From positions 22,501 to 86,500 of the forward strand of contig NZ_KE951405.1 in the NCBI RefSeq assembly GCF_000466165.1: 64,000 bases of DNA, in the 5' to 3' direction. The notes below the pieces were generated by a model, which was given only the letters and a program-made list of their open reading frames with translations, was not told where the DNA came from and did no database searches. This document shows, piece by piece, positions 43,101 through 51,253 of this stretch. A program made the position numbers and the translations under genes. This stretch comes from Actinobaculum sp. oral taxon 183 str. F0552 (lineage in GTDB: Bacteria > Actinomycetota > Actinomycetes > Actinomycetales > Actinomycetaceae). The first letter of the stretch is position 1, and each line of letters opens with the position of its first letter.

Positions 43101-43514
43101 CGTCGAGGCGATGAGAATCGGCTGGTCCCCGACGGCGACGGTTTTGCCGCCGAGTCGTGGATACAGGAAAATCAGGATGCCCGCCACGGCGGACAGCACC
43201 AGAGACAGCCCCTGCCAGAGGATCACCGACATCCAGAGGGCCGGACGCTGCCGTCGAAGCAGGCCCAAAGCGATCAAGGTGAGGAGGAGAAAGGAAACGA
43301 TGCTCGGGTACGAAGGGATGTTCGTGACGTTCAGCAGACGAGAGGACTCGAAGACGAAAGCCGGAGCGGAGTACTCCAGCATCAACGCAACGAACTGCCA
43401 TATCGCATAGGCGAACACAAGACGGCCGTACCACGTGGCGGCCGCCTCTTTCCGCGTTGCCGCCGCGGTGCGATTCTTCGTACGTTCGGACCTGTACTTC
43501 GACCGGAAACGCAT
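40176..43514 (-). CDS. lysX: Bifunctional lysylphosphatidylglycerol synthetase / lysine--tRNA ligase
   Basis: An intact 1112-residue LysX. Residues 1-280 are a membrane region with about seven spans; residues 290-590 form the MprF-type phosphatidylglycerol lysyltransferase domain (DUF2156; SLNFAMFRESFARG). From 640 the protein is a class II lysyl-tRNA synthetase: an OB-fold (VVGRVVRMRDHGGVLFADLR), motif 2 FRNEGADSTHNPEFT and motif 3 GLGLGIDRIAMF. It charges tRNA-Lys and transfers lysine to phosphatidylglycerol, which lowers surface charge and, in mycobacteria, gives resistance to cationic peptides. A separate housekeeping LysRS is expected elsewhere. It is not in an obvious operon. Confidence 0.95.
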   Translation of the reverse strand: MRFRSKYRSERTKNRTAAATRKEAAATWYGRLVFAYAIWQFVALMLEYSAPAFVFESSRLLNVTNIPSYPSIVSFLLLTLIALGLLRRQRPALWMSVILWQGLSLVLSAVAGILIFLYPRLGGKTVAVGDQPILIASTILAILFIILGIWMRSAFPARLAPGAWRRAGGIIVFGLTASALFAFSALEFSTIGRIRLRSAISWSVSVALGLSPSDPPFRSTIAGYHWVEIGSEIISALTLIAATVVFLRAAPHDAQQDQNDELAIRRLLLTTEPSDSLGYFATRDDRQAVFSPDGRAAISYRVILGVCLAAGDPIGDRRSWPAAIAKWLEHARAYGWVPAAVSVGESAAHAYRAAGLHPMMLGDEAVIEVSDFRLGSASLRSVRKAVAGPVNAGYRVQVRRQADIPRQELAELIAVADVWRRGGPERGFSMASGRLGNARDARTVIVTAHDCSGRVCGLLSFVPWGRRDLSLDLMRRSPEAISGVTELMVTELIAAADQLGVTQISLNFAMFRESFARGARIGASPLQRLNRKLLVFASRWWQLHSLYQSNEKYRPRWRPRLLCYDSTAQLTQVLAAVLQAEGFIPELPSLFRRRSRAAQLDRPETAAQLADAVLAQEKALFTPVLPGRRLTEQQRVRLDKLARLADIGMDPYPPDVPRTVSLAQVHRDSRTVSVVGRVVRMRDHGGVLFADLREGGEERQIMFTLDRPSAGMELWRTTVDRGDLVSVTGQVCLSRSGELSVHVESWTMAAKCLAPPPDKHLGLRDPETRIRLRQVDLALNDEARRRLLARSTAIRAIREKLTEHGFVEVETPILQRVHGGANARPFTTHINAYDVDLTLRIAPELYLKRLCVGGLDRVFELGRNFRNEGADSTHNPEFTSLEVYQAYGDYTSMRTLTQELVCAAAQAIHGQPVVPRPDGTSLRLDGTWRVLTVHEAVSQAIGVEITPDTPLAQLQDLCREHAVHYTMSMTSGDLVTELYDDFVEPHTTEPTFYTDFPVETSPLTRRNRRNPLLAERWDLVAFGTELGTAYTELTDPVDQRQRLTEQSLRAAAGDPEAMEVDEEFLSALEFGMPPTGGLGLGIDRIAMFLLGAPIRETLAFPFVRPSAHTGKP

Positions 43515-43622
43515 CCCTAAAACTCCACACTTTCTGCGAACGACCGCATGGTCGATCCCGCTGACACTTCCATCCGGCGTATTCTCCTCTTCCGAAGGAT
43601 TCGCCCTGTTCGTCGGAATGCT

Positions 43623-44258
43623 CTACGGCGCCAGCCGTTCCCGTACCCATGCCCCGTCGTCGAGCCGGTACCGGATGCGATCATGCAGTCTCGACTTGCG
43701 GCCTTGCCAGAACTCCCAGGTTTCGGGGATCAGGCGATACCCGCCCCAGTGCTCCGGTCTGGGCGGTTTCAGGCCGTATGTAGCCGCCGCTCGGGCTGCG
43801 GCGGCCACAAGCACGGCACGGGAGGCGATCACGTGCGACTGCGGAGATGCCCACGCGCCCAGCCTCGAATCCAAAGGACGCTCGGCGAAGTATGCGTCTG
43901 ACTCTTCCGAACTCACCTTGCCCACCGTGCCTTCGATGCGCACCACCCGTTCCAGTTCCACCCAGTGGAACTGGAGGGCTGCGTATGGATTGTTCTGAAG
44001 ATCCCGGCCTTTTCGCGACTCGTAGTTGGTGTACCAGACCAGTCCGCGCTCATCGACTTCTTTGACGAGCACCACACGAGTGGAAGGACGTCCGTCCGCT
44101 CCGACAGTGGCGAGCGTCATAGCGTTCGGCTCGGGTATCCCGGCTTTCTCGGCCTCGACGAACCACCGCTCGAACAGCGCCAACGGAGCGGATGTCGTCT
44201 CATCCTCACTCAGATGGCCCTGTTCGTAGCTTTTACGCAGATTGGCCAGTCCCTTCAT
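43623..44258 (-). CDS. pdxH: Pyridoxamine 5'-phosphate oxidase
   Basis: A 211-residue FMN enzyme that makes pyridoxal 5'-phosphate. Seen: [21 protein letters not shown] near 45-65, [13 protein letters not shown] near 75-88, [14 protein letters not shown] near 98-111, and the C-terminal LHDRIRYR and W-x-R-x-R-L-x-P end. The start at ATG 44258 follows AAGGTG. It is divergent from the trehalose operon and ends just upstream of lysX. Confidence 0.95.
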   Translation of the reverse strand: MKGLANLRKSYEQGHLSEDETTSAPLALFERWFVEAEKAGIPEPNAMTLATVGADGRPSTRVVLVKEVDERGLVWYTNYESRKGRDLQNNPYAALQFHWVELERVVRIEGTVGKVSSEESDAYFAERPLDSRLGAWASPQSHVIASRAVLVAAAARAAATYGLKPPRPEHWGGYRLIPETWEFWQGRKSRLHDRIRYRLDDGAWVRERLAP

Positions 44259-44304
44259 GGAGTTCACCTTAGCCCGGCCGCGGTGGGAGACGGAAGCCGG
44301 ACTA

Positions 44305-44333
44305 TTGCCCCCGCGCAAACGATGGGTTAGGGT
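44305..44333 (+). promoter_or_regulatory. Probable treC promoter
   Basis: TTGCCC (44305-44310) and TAGGGT (44328-44333) are separated by exactly 17 bp. The expected start of transcription falls inside the palindrome that follows. Confidence 0.6.
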
Positions 44334-44336
44334 ACA

Positions 44337-44350
44337 CTTGTGCGCACAAG
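44337..44350. promoter_or_regulatory. Probable TreR operator
   Basis: The perfect palindrome CTTGTGCGCACAAG contains TTGT-N4-ACAA, the core spacing of the Bacillus TreR site. It covers the predicted transcription start of treC. The TreR-type regulator is encoded at the end of the same locus. Confidence 0.65.
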
Positions 44351-44590
44351 CTCAGTTCGATGTCGCTGGGTTATAGCGCTGCGGGAAACGACTGCGATCG
44401 GATGATCCTTCGCGGTTCTTGCCTTCCCGATGGCTTGCCTCGCACACGCGTTCGGCGAAAGTTGGACTCAGGGGCGATGCGTGCTGTCGATCTGCTGCGA
44501 GCTGGCGATCCACGGCCCGGTGCTCCGGGCTGGCTTCCTCTATATCGGGTCTCGTTTAGGTGACCTATATTTTCACATAGGAGCATAAAG

Positions 44591-46237
44591 TTGACTTTTA
44601 AAAATAGTGTTATTTATCAAATTTACCCTAAATCCTTTAAAGATTCTACAGGCGATGGTATCGGAGATCTACGTGGAATCATCGATAATATTCCCTATAT
44701 AGCTTCTTTAGGGGTGGATTACGTCTGGTTCAACCCCTTCTTCCCCTCACCGCAGCGGGACAACGGCTACGACATATCCGACTACTGCTCCATCGATCCG
44801 GCGATGGGAACTATGGAGGACTTCGACGAACTCGTCGCCGCTTTGGAGTCTCACGGCATCGGCGTGATGCTGGACATGGTCCTCAACCATACGTCCACCG
44901 ATCACGAATGGTTCCAGCGAGCCCTGGCGGGGGAGAAGAAATACCAGGACTACTATTACATTCGTCCACCGCAGCCTGACGGTTCGCTCCCCACCAATTG
45001 GGTTTCCAAGTTCGGAGGCCCCGCCTGGGCGCCTTTCGGAGAAACGGGCGACTACTATCTTCACCTCTACGATCCCGCGCAGGCCGATCTCGATTGGCAC
45101 AATCCCGACGTGCGCGCGGAAGCTGCCAAGGTCGTGAACTTTTGGCGGAACCGGGGCGTTCACGGTTTCCGTTTCGATGTCATCAACGTCATCGGGAAGG
45201 GCTCTCAGCTTCTCGACGCGCCGCTCGGCACGGACGATCGAAAGATGTACACGGACGGGCCGGACGTCCACGCCTACCTGCGCGAGCTCAACGAGGCCAG
45301 CTTCGGACGCGACGAAGACTCGGTGACCGTGGGAGAGATGTCCTCCACGAGCGTGGAGGCATGCGCGGGCTACTCCAATCCCGGCAACCACGAGTTGAAC
45401 ATGGTCTTCAGCTTCCACCACCTCAAGGTCGACTACGAGGACGGCGAGAAGTGGACGTCCACGCCCTTCGACCTGGCGGCTCTCAAGCGCGTCCTCAACG
45501 AATGGGCCGTAGGCATGCAGGAAGGGGACGGATGGAACGCGTTGTTCTGGAACAACCACGACCAGCCCCGCGCCATCAACCGATTCACCGACCCGGGGAG
45601 GTACCGCGTCGAATCCGCCACCATGCTCGCGACCGTCATCCATCTGCTCCGAGGGACGCCGTTCGTCTACATGGGCGAGGAGATCGGCATGACCGATCCG
45701 GATTACGAGACCATTTCGGACTACGTCGACGTCGAGGCGCATAACGCCTTCGCCTCTCTGATGGAAACTGGACGCAGCGAGCGGGAGGCCTTCGCCATCG
45801 TCCACGGGAAAGCCCGAGACAACGCTCGCACCCCCATGCAATGGGACTCCGGCCGGACGGCGGGCTTCACCAACGGAACGCCGTGGCTGCGCTCGACCAA
45901 CCAGGCGCGGATCAACGTCGCCGACGAAGAAGCGGAAGGGCGAATCCTCCCTTACTACCGCCGCCTCATCGCCCTGCGCAAGGCACAGCCCGTCATCTCC
46001 CAGGGACGCTACCTACCCTACGCCATGGATCACCCCGAAGTCTTCGCCTATATACGCGAGCATGGTGGCCAAAGGCTGCTCGTTTTGACGAATTTCCGCG
46101 CCAAACAAGCCGAGATTGAAATTCCCCTCGACTTCACCGAAGGATCCATCCTCATATCGAACTATCCTGAACGTACGCTTGATAGCACTATACGACTAGA
46201 GCCATATGAAGCGCTCGCAATACTTATTTCCAATTAA
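44591..46237 (+). CDS. treC: Trehalose-6-phosphate hydrolase (GH13)
   Basis: A 548-residue GH13 enzyme read from a TTG start with AGGAG upstream. The (beta/alpha)8 signatures are MLDMVLNHTS near 93-102, the nucleophile Asp196 in GFRFDV, the acid/base Glu249 in VGEMSS, and NNHDQPRA near 321-328 (Asp324). It cleaves imported trehalose 6-phosphate to glucose and glucose 6-phosphate in the cytoplasm. The first 120 bp and last 150 bp are AT-rich, the middle GC-rich. The PTS permease follows after 30 bp. An oligo-1,6-glucosidase is the alternative reading, but the trehalose PTS and TreR neighbours favour TreC. Confidence 0.88.
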   Translation: MTFKNSVIYQIYPKSFKDSTGDGIGDLRGIIDNIPYIASLGVDYVWFNPFFPSPQRDNGYDISDYCSIDPAMGTMEDFDELVAALESHGIGVMLDMVLNHTSTDHEWFQRALAGEKKYQDYYYIRPPQPDGSLPTNWVSKFGGPAWAPFGETGDYYLHLYDPAQADLDWHNPDVRAEAAKVVNFWRNRGVHGFRFDVINVIGKGSQLLDAPLGTDDRKMYTDGPDVHAYLRELNEASFGRDEDSVTVGEMSSTSVEACAGYSNPGNHELNMVFSFHHLKVDYEDGEKWTSTPFDLAALKRVLNEWAVGMQEGDGWNALFWNNHDQPRAINRFTDPGRYRVESATMLATVIHLLRGTPFVYMGEEIGMTDPDYETISDYVDVEAHNAFASLMETGRSEREAFAIVHGKARDNARTPMQWDSGRTAGFTNGTPWLRSTNQARINVADEEAEGRILPYYRRLIALRKAQPVISQGRYLPYAMDHPEVFAYIREHGGQRLLVLTNFRAKQAEIEIPLDFTEGSILISNYPERTLDSTIRLEPYEALAILISN

Positions 46238-46267
46238 TAAAATACGAATATCCTGAAAGGAACTCCT

Positions 46268-48391
46268 ATGTCCGACATTCGTGACCCGGAGGTCACGATC
46301 GCCTCGCCTGTGAATGGTGAGGTAATCGATCTCGCCGACGTCCCCGATCCCGTGTTCTCCTCCAAAGCCGTGGGCGACGGGTTCGGGATCAAACCCGTGA
46401 GCGGGAATGTGGTCTCGCCCGTCGACGGCACCGTCATCATGGTGGCGGACACCGGTCACGCCATCGCGTTCGAAACCGACTCAGGCCTGGAGGTGCTCCT
46501 TCACCTGGGAATCGACACTGTTCAGTTGAAGGGCGAGCCGTTCGCCCTGAAAGCGAGCCTTGGCGACAGGGTTCGCGTCGGGCAGTCCATCGGCACCATG
46601 GATTTGGATGCCATCCTGAAGAAAGGCAAGAGCACCACCTCTATCGTGGTCTTCACCAACACCGATACCCGTCTGGTTTCTTTAAAGGTGACTCTGGGGA
46701 TGGTCGATGCGGGCAAACCCGCTGCTCGCGCCGAAGTCACGAATGAGGCCGCTTCTGGGAGCGAAGCCGCCCCGGCGGAGGCGTCTACGGATCCGGCTTC
46801 CGATTCTGCTTCGGGATCTCCGGACCAGCCGACTCCCGCCGCTCAGAGGCCTGCTGCGGCTTCTTCGGCTGACGATGGATTGACGGGGCTCGACGCCACC
46901 GCTCGAGACATCATCGCCGGAATCGGCGGCGCGGACAACGTCCGCTCGGTCATCCACTGCATCACCCGCCTGCGCTTCTACCTGAAAGACGAGTCCCTGG
47001 CCGATGACGCCGCCGTGACCGAATCGGCCGATGTCATCGACGTCGCCAGGGCGGGAGGTCAATATCAGGTAGTCATCGGCCCGAAAGTGGCGCAGGTCTA
47101 CAATGCCGTCGTCAAGCAGCTTCCCCAGGGTTCTGGCGAGGACGCCCCCGAGGAAGAGGAGAGGGAACGCCCGACGACGTTCGTCGGCTGGATGAAATAC
47201 GGCTTCAGCTCGCTCATCGGCGTCATCACGGGATCGATGATCCCGATCATCGGCGTACTCGCAGCCTCCGGAATCCTCAAGGGAATCCTGGCGCTTCTCA
47301 CGTACTACAAGGTCGTGGGCGACGAGACGGACACATATAAGTTCATCGACGCGATGTCTTCGTCGATGTTCTACTTCCTCCCGATCATCGTCGGCTTCAC
47401 CGCTGCCAGGCGCTTGGGCGCCAATCCCATCGTCGTCGCCATCATAGGCGGAGTGCTCTGCTTCCCGACCCTGGTCGCCATGTCGAATCCCAAGGGAGAA
47501 GGCTACCACGTCATCGCCCAATTGGGCAAAACCGTGTTCAATGCGGACTTCTTCGGAATTCCTGTCGCTCTGCCGACCGGACGGGAAGGCATGGCCTATA
47601 CGTCCACGATTTTCCCGATTATCGTCGCGGCATGGCTGGCATCGCGTTTGGAGCCATGGTTGGAGCGCTGGATTCCCGCCGTCATCCAATCGATGTTCGT
47701 TCCGCTCCTGGAGATCTTCATCGTCTCTGCCCTCATACTCGTGGTCTTCGGGCCGATCGTCATGTTCTTCTCCGGTTTCATCGCCAACGGGATCAACTCG
47801 ATCATCACCTTCAACTACGTCTTCGCGGGCCTGGTCATCGGCGCACTGTATCAGTCGCTGGTCATTTTCGGCTTGCATTGGGCCGTCATTCCGATCATCG
47901 CCGCCCAGCTCGCCTCCAGCGGTGGCGGCGAATCGAGGATCAACGCCATCGTGTCCGCCACGATGATCGCCCAGGGCGCGGGCGCCCTCGCCATCTGGGT
48001 GAAATCGAAGAATCCGCGCATCAGGCAACTGGCCGGACCGGCGACGATCTCGGCCATGTGCGGCGTCACCGAACCGGCGATGTACGGCCTCAACCTCAAG
48101 TATGGTCGAGTCTTCATCACCGCGTCGATCGGCGGAGCCGTCGGCGGCCTGCTCACCGGTCTGTTCAACGTCAACATGTGGGGATTCACCGGCGCCTTCG
48201 TCGGTTTCCCCTCCTTCATCAGCAAGCAGGGCATCGACTCCAGTTTCACGGGATTCTGGATAGCGTCCTTGGCAACGGTGATCGTAGGCTTCCTGTGCAC
48301 CTACTTCTTCGGTTTCAAGGAGTCGGATTTCGACGCCGAACGCGAAGTCAAGAAAGTGCGCCTAGGCAGGCGCGAACCCGTGGCCGAATAG
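46268..48391 (+). CDS. Trehalose-type PTS permease, IIA-IIB-IIC order
   Basis: A 707-residue glucose/beta-glucoside superfamily PTS protein. IIA occupies residues 1-150 with phospho-His79 (VLLHLGID); an Ala/Ser/Pro linker spans 155-205; IIB spans about 206-295 with phospho-Cys231 (VIHCITRLRF); and the IIC membrane part runs about 305-690 (GWMKYGFSSLIGVITGSMIP, GVTEPAMYGLN). It imports and phosphorylates trehalose. In many relatives IIA is C-terminal or separate, so the N-terminal IIA is distinctive. A GAAAGGA ribosome site precedes ATG 46268. A terminator-like hairpin follows. Confidence 0.88.
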   Translation: MSDIRDPEVTIASPVNGEVIDLADVPDPVFSSKAVGDGFGIKPVSGNVVSPVDGTVIMVADTGHAIAFETDSGLEVLLHLGIDTVQLKGEPFALKASLGDRVRVGQSIGTMDLDAILKKGKSTTSIVVFTNTDTRLVSLKVTLGMVDAGKPAARAEVTNEAASGSEAAPAEASTDPASDSASGSPDQPTPAAQRPAAASSADDGLTGLDATARDIIAGIGGADNVRSVIHCITRLRFYLKDESLADDAAVTESADVIDVARAGGQYQVVIGPKVAQVYNAVVKQLPQGSGEDAPEEEERERPTTFVGWMKYGFSSLIGVITGSMIPIIGVLAASGILKGILALLTYYKVVGDETDTYKFIDAMSSSMFYFLPIIVGFTAARRLGANPIVVAIIGGVLCFPTLVAMSNPKGEGYHVIAQLGKTVFNADFFGIPVALPTGREGMAYTSTIFPIIVAAWLASRLEPWLERWIPAVIQSMFVPLLEIFIVSALILVVFGPIVMFFSGFIANGINSIITFNYVFAGLVIGALYQSLVIFGLHWAVIPIIAAQLASSGGGESRINAIVSATMIAQGAGALAIWVKSKNPRIRQLAGPATISAMCGVTEPAMYGLNLKYGRVFITASIGGAVGGLLTGLFNVNMWGFTGAFVGFPSFISKQGIDSSFTGFWIASLATVIVGFLCTYFFGFKESDFDAEREVKKVRLGRREPVAE

Positions 48392-48407
48392 CCGCGGAAG
48401 AATAGAA

Positions 48408-48442
48408 GCGGGGACGGCCGGGATCGCATTGGCCGTCCCCGC
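48408..48442. terminator. Hairpin between the permease gene and treR
   Basis: GCGGGGACGGCC (48408-48419) and GGCCGTCCCCGC (48431-48442) form a perfect 12-bp stem with an 11-nt loop, between two convergent genes. There is no T-tract, so it would be an actinobacterial-style GC hairpin terminator acting in both directions. Confidence 0.65.
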
Positions 48443-48484
48443 GTCCGTCCTTCGCATGCGCGGTCCGCCTTGATGCTCCGCGAT

Positions 48485-49231
48485 TCACAGAGCGGGAGGC
48501 AGCCTCTGCGCCGTGGTGTGGAACTCGAATCCAACGGCCGAGTGGCGCGAAATGGTGTGCTCGAAGAGAACTCCCGCCGAATCGAATGTGGAGGATGTCA
48601 CCACTACGACGCATCCCGTCCCGTCGAGGCGGAGAAGGCTGCGATCCTCTTCGGTCGATGGTTCGACCGTGACGATCCGCGTCGCACTGCTGACCGTCAC
48701 GCCCAGCTCGTGTTCCAGGTGGGAGTAGATCGAGCTTTCGACGACCTGGCGCGTCAGGCGAGGAACGACGGAGCGGAGGAAGACATTCGTGTCGATGATC
48801 AGGGGGACGCCGTCGAGCGTCCGCACCCGACGAACCGTCAGGATGTCGGCTCCTTCCCGCATTCCGCTTCGATCGGCCAGGTCCGCGTCGACTGTGCCCT
48901 CGTCCAGGGACAGCATCCTGGTGCGGACTCCGACTCCATTGCGCGATGCAGCCTCTTTCAGCGATTCGATGCCGCCCAGGAGGAAGGCCGAAGGGTGTTG
49001 CGGAGGCGATGTCCGGCGCCGATGGATGACTTGGATCCCCCGACCCTGCATGGGCTGGATATGCCCCTGGCTGGCTAGGAGGGCCAGGGCTTTGCGCACA
49101 GTGTTGCGCGTACAGGAGAAATCCGTGGCCAGGACGTTCTCGGACGGCAACAGGCTTTGAAACTCGTATTCTCCCGACTCGATCCTGTGACGTAGAACCT
49201 GGAAGATGTAATCGTATTTCGCGCCTGACAC
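48485..49231 (-). CDS. treR: GntR-family (HutC/UTRA) repressor, probable TreR
   Basis: A 248-residue regulator. The winged-helix N-terminus (residues 3-70) holds LPSENVLATDFSCTRNTVRKAL, the GntR recognition region, and GRGIQVI. A UTRA ligand-binding domain follows with SRSLL-type strands and LRRVRTLDG-like elements. GTG 49231 with AGGGAG 8 bp upstream is preferred over GTG 49252. It converges on the PTS gene and probably represses treC through the TTGT-N4-ACAA palindrome, with trehalose 6-phosphate as the expected inducer. Confidence 0.78.
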   Translation of the reverse strand: MSGAKYDYIFQVLRHRIESGEYEFQSLLPSENVLATDFSCTRNTVRKALALLASQGHIQPMQGRGIQVIHRRRTSPPQHPSAFLLGGIESLKEAASRNGVGVRTRMLSLDEGTVDADLADRSGMREGADILTVRRVRTLDGVPLIIDTNVFLRSVVPRLTRQVVESSIYSHLEHELGVTVSSATRIVTVEPSTEEDRSLLRLDGTGCVVVVTSSTFDSAGVLFEHTISRHSAVGFEFHTTAQRLPPAL

Positions 49232-49400
49232 TGAGCGAGACTCCCTTTGCACCTTGCTGGAACCGCTCGACTCCTTCGACGCCGTCCGCGGTGGCCGGCC
49301 CGTTGCCCGGCTAGACCCCGTGAAGCGAAGCTACCCGCTAGCCGTCTCGACCTGGTTCCGGAACGAAATGGACGGAGGCGATTTTATCAGGTATGCCGCC

Positions 49401-49434
49401 CAGTCCCGCCAGGCGATTCTGCCTGGCGGTACTG
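49401..49434. repeat. Strong hairpin between treR and the GltS gene
   Basis: CAGT-c-CCGCCAGGC (49401-49414) pairs with GCCTGGCGG-t-ACTG (49421-49434) around GATTCT: 13 of 14 positions pair. It lies about 80 bp after the GltS-type gene on the minus strand and could be its terminator, but it has no T-tract. A related CAGACTGGCGGGG follows about 10 bp later. Confidence 0.6.
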
Positions 49435-49514
49435 ACTTCTCACAGACTGGCGGGGTATGGGATGACACGCCGATTCGTTCCTTCAAGCTTTGTCCCCACC
49501 GCACGTCAAAGCCG

Positions 49515-50987
49515 TCAATTTCCCTTCCTGGCGTCGGTTCGGGAAGACGCCTGCCGTTCGTACGCCTCGCGGTCTCTGCGTTCGCGAGGGCCGAAGTAGA
49601 ACAGACCGGAGAGGATCGCGACGAGGAAGATGGCCAGCATGACGAAGAACAACGGCCAGATGCCCGTGAAGTAGATGGTCGGAATGGCCAATGCCGTCAC
49701 CAGGCCCCCTCCGAAGAACGGCTCGAAGACGAGCTGCTTGTAGCCGAAGGCCTCGAATGCGGGGCTCTCGCCGTGGGGGTCGGTGATACGCATGAGGATC
49801 AGGCCGGTGGCGGTCACCCCCATCGACTGGCCGAAGTCGCCGATGCCCCGCTCGAACCAGAACCGGCCGATGACTCGAGGCGTGAACCACAGGAATATCG
49901 CTACGTTGACGGCGATTCCCGCGACCGAGAGGATCAGGAAGACTCCCAGGTTCCGCCCCACCGCCTGCAACGAGAGCGTGGCGATGGCGGCGACGATGAG
50001 GAAGTCCAGGGCCCAGCCCTGGATACGCAGCATCATCTGGTGGTCGATGAACCGCTCGGCGCCGGTCTTCCTGGCGATCAGCTGGAGGATCACTCCGCCC
50101 AGGAGGGCCATGGGGAACAGCGGGACATAGGTGAAGATCTCCAGATGCGTGTCGTGGTCGATCATCGTCTTGCCGTAGGTGACCCGTTCGATCCAACGCA
50201 GCCCCTCGAGGATGGACCAGCCGATGAGGATCGCGACCGCGACGATCCCCATGTGCAGTGAGAGCGGCTCCACCGACGCGGGACGGCTGGTCATGGTTCC
50301 CGCGGAATAGTGTTCGTCGGAGCGGAAGAGGCCCTTCTGCTCCTCCAGCGACATCTTCACATTGCCTTTGAGGATCTCCGTCTTGCCCGTGCGCACGCCC
50401 CAGTTGATCAGGGCGATGCCCACCACGATCCCGCTGACGATTCCGACCGTCGCCAATCCCACCGCGAGGTCTCCGCCTTCTTTGAAGCCCAGCTTGTCCA
50501 TGACGCCGCGCATTCCGGCGGCTGTGCCGTGCCCGCCCTCGAAGGCCATTTCTATGAGGGAGCCCGTCATGCGCGAGGCGGAGAACAGCGGCACGAGGAC
50601 GAATCCTGCGAGTAGCAGGCCCACCACGTACTGACTGGAGGCCAGGGCGGTTCCCAATGACAGCTGGGGGCCGAGCAGCTTCGCCGCCTTCCCGGGGCTG
50701 GGCAGCTGCTGCCCGAGGAACATCGTCGCGAAGATGACGCTGATGAGCAGGCCGGGGAGCGCCGACCATGTCGTGGACATGGCCTGCGTGAACAGCCCTC
50801 TGCCCTTCAGGGGGCCGTCGAAACGGCCGAGAACCTGGGGGCCCAAGAGCAGCAGGATTGTTCCCGCGACGATGGAACTGGGAAGGAACAGGCTTTGAAT
50901 CCAGCGCACCTTCACTCGGATGATCTTGCCGACGAGCAGAGCTGCGCCTAGGGTCAACAGTGAGAATCCTACGGCTTCGGCTGACAC
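49515..50987 (-). CDS. GltS-type sodium:glutamate symporter family protein
   Basis: A 490-residue membrane protein with about 11-12 spans in two inverted halves. The stretch EGGHGTAAGMRGVMDKLGF near residues 150-168 and its counterpart near 385 (GIGDFGQSMGVTATGLIL) are the GltS re-entrant loop signatures. GTG 50987 with GAGGAGG upstream is the start; the upstream in-frame extension is not hydrophobic and is unlikely. Glutamate or a related acid is the inferred substrate. A good promoter with an internal dyad lies 150 bp upstream. Confidence 0.82.
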   Translation of the reverse strand: MSAEAVGFSLLTLGAALLVGKIIRVKVRWIQSLFLPSSIVAGTILLLLGPQVLGRFDGPLKGRGLFTQAMSTTWSALPGLLISVIFATMFLGQQLPSPGKAAKLLGPQLSLGTALASSQYVVGLLLAGFVLVPLFSASRMTGSLIEMAFEGGHGTAAGMRGVMDKLGFKEGGDLAVGLATVGIVSGIVVGIALINWGVRTGKTEILKGNVKMSLEEQKGLFRSDEHYSAGTMTSRPASVEPLSLHMGIVAVAILIGWSILEGLRWIERVTYGKTMIDHDTHLEIFTYVPLFPMALLGGVILQLIARKTGAERFIDHQMMLRIQGWALDFLIVAAIATLSLQAVGRNLGVFLILSVAGIAVNVAIFLWFTPRVIGRFWFERGIGDFGQSMGVTATGLILMRITDPHGESPAFEAFGYKQLVFEPFFGGGLVTALAIPTIYFTGIWPLFFVMLAIFLVAILSGLFYFGPRERRDREAYERQASSRTDARKGN

Positions 50988-51133
50988 GGGAACCTCCTCG
51001 CGATACTGGTGTCCGCGGCGGCGAAGACGACTTCCTTCGGACGCTGCGAATCGCTTGTCAATGATCGGGTAAACGAGTGCCGCCCGAGGGCAAGGCATTC
51101 GACGTGCGTCGCAAGACGACTCCCGTAGCCGCC

Positions 51134-51157
51134 AATTCTAAGCGCATGCTCAGAATT
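51134..51157. promoter_or_regulatory. Dyad filling the promoter spacer
   Basis: AATTCTAAGC-GCAT-GCTCAGAATT is a 24-bp inverted repeat with one mismatched pair. It occupies the spacer between -35 and -10, an ideal place for a repressor or MerR-like activator. No cognate regulator is evident beside it. Confidence 0.6.
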
Positions 51158-51163
51158 TAGTAA
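51135..51163 (-). promoter_or_regulatory. Promoter of the GltS-type gene
   Basis: On the minus strand TTACTA (51163-51158) and TAGAAT (51140-51135) are 17 bp apart. They lie about 150 bp before the start codon. Confidence 0.6.
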
Positions 51164-51253
51164 AGGGTTAGTAAAAAACGGGAGTGGAATGTTTATTCTT
51201 CAGGGCGATTCCGTTCTAGAAAACAGCGATGTTGTCTATGAGAATTGCAATCT

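Larger units (their letters stand above)
44259..44590 (+). other. pdxH-treC intergenic region and treC leader
   Basis: This 332-bp gap carries the likely treC promoter and operator (44305-44350) followed by a leader of about 240 nt. The last 30 bp before treC are AT-rich and hold a small dyad, CCTAT-N8-ATAGG. A chance open frame (44360-44563) has no ribosome site or protein-like composition. No RNA motif was recognised in the leader. Confidence 0.5.

Noticed and set aside
44360..44563. 67-codon frame in the treC leader
   Set aside because: No convincing ribosome site and no similarity that I recognise; it could be a leader peptide, but nothing supports it.
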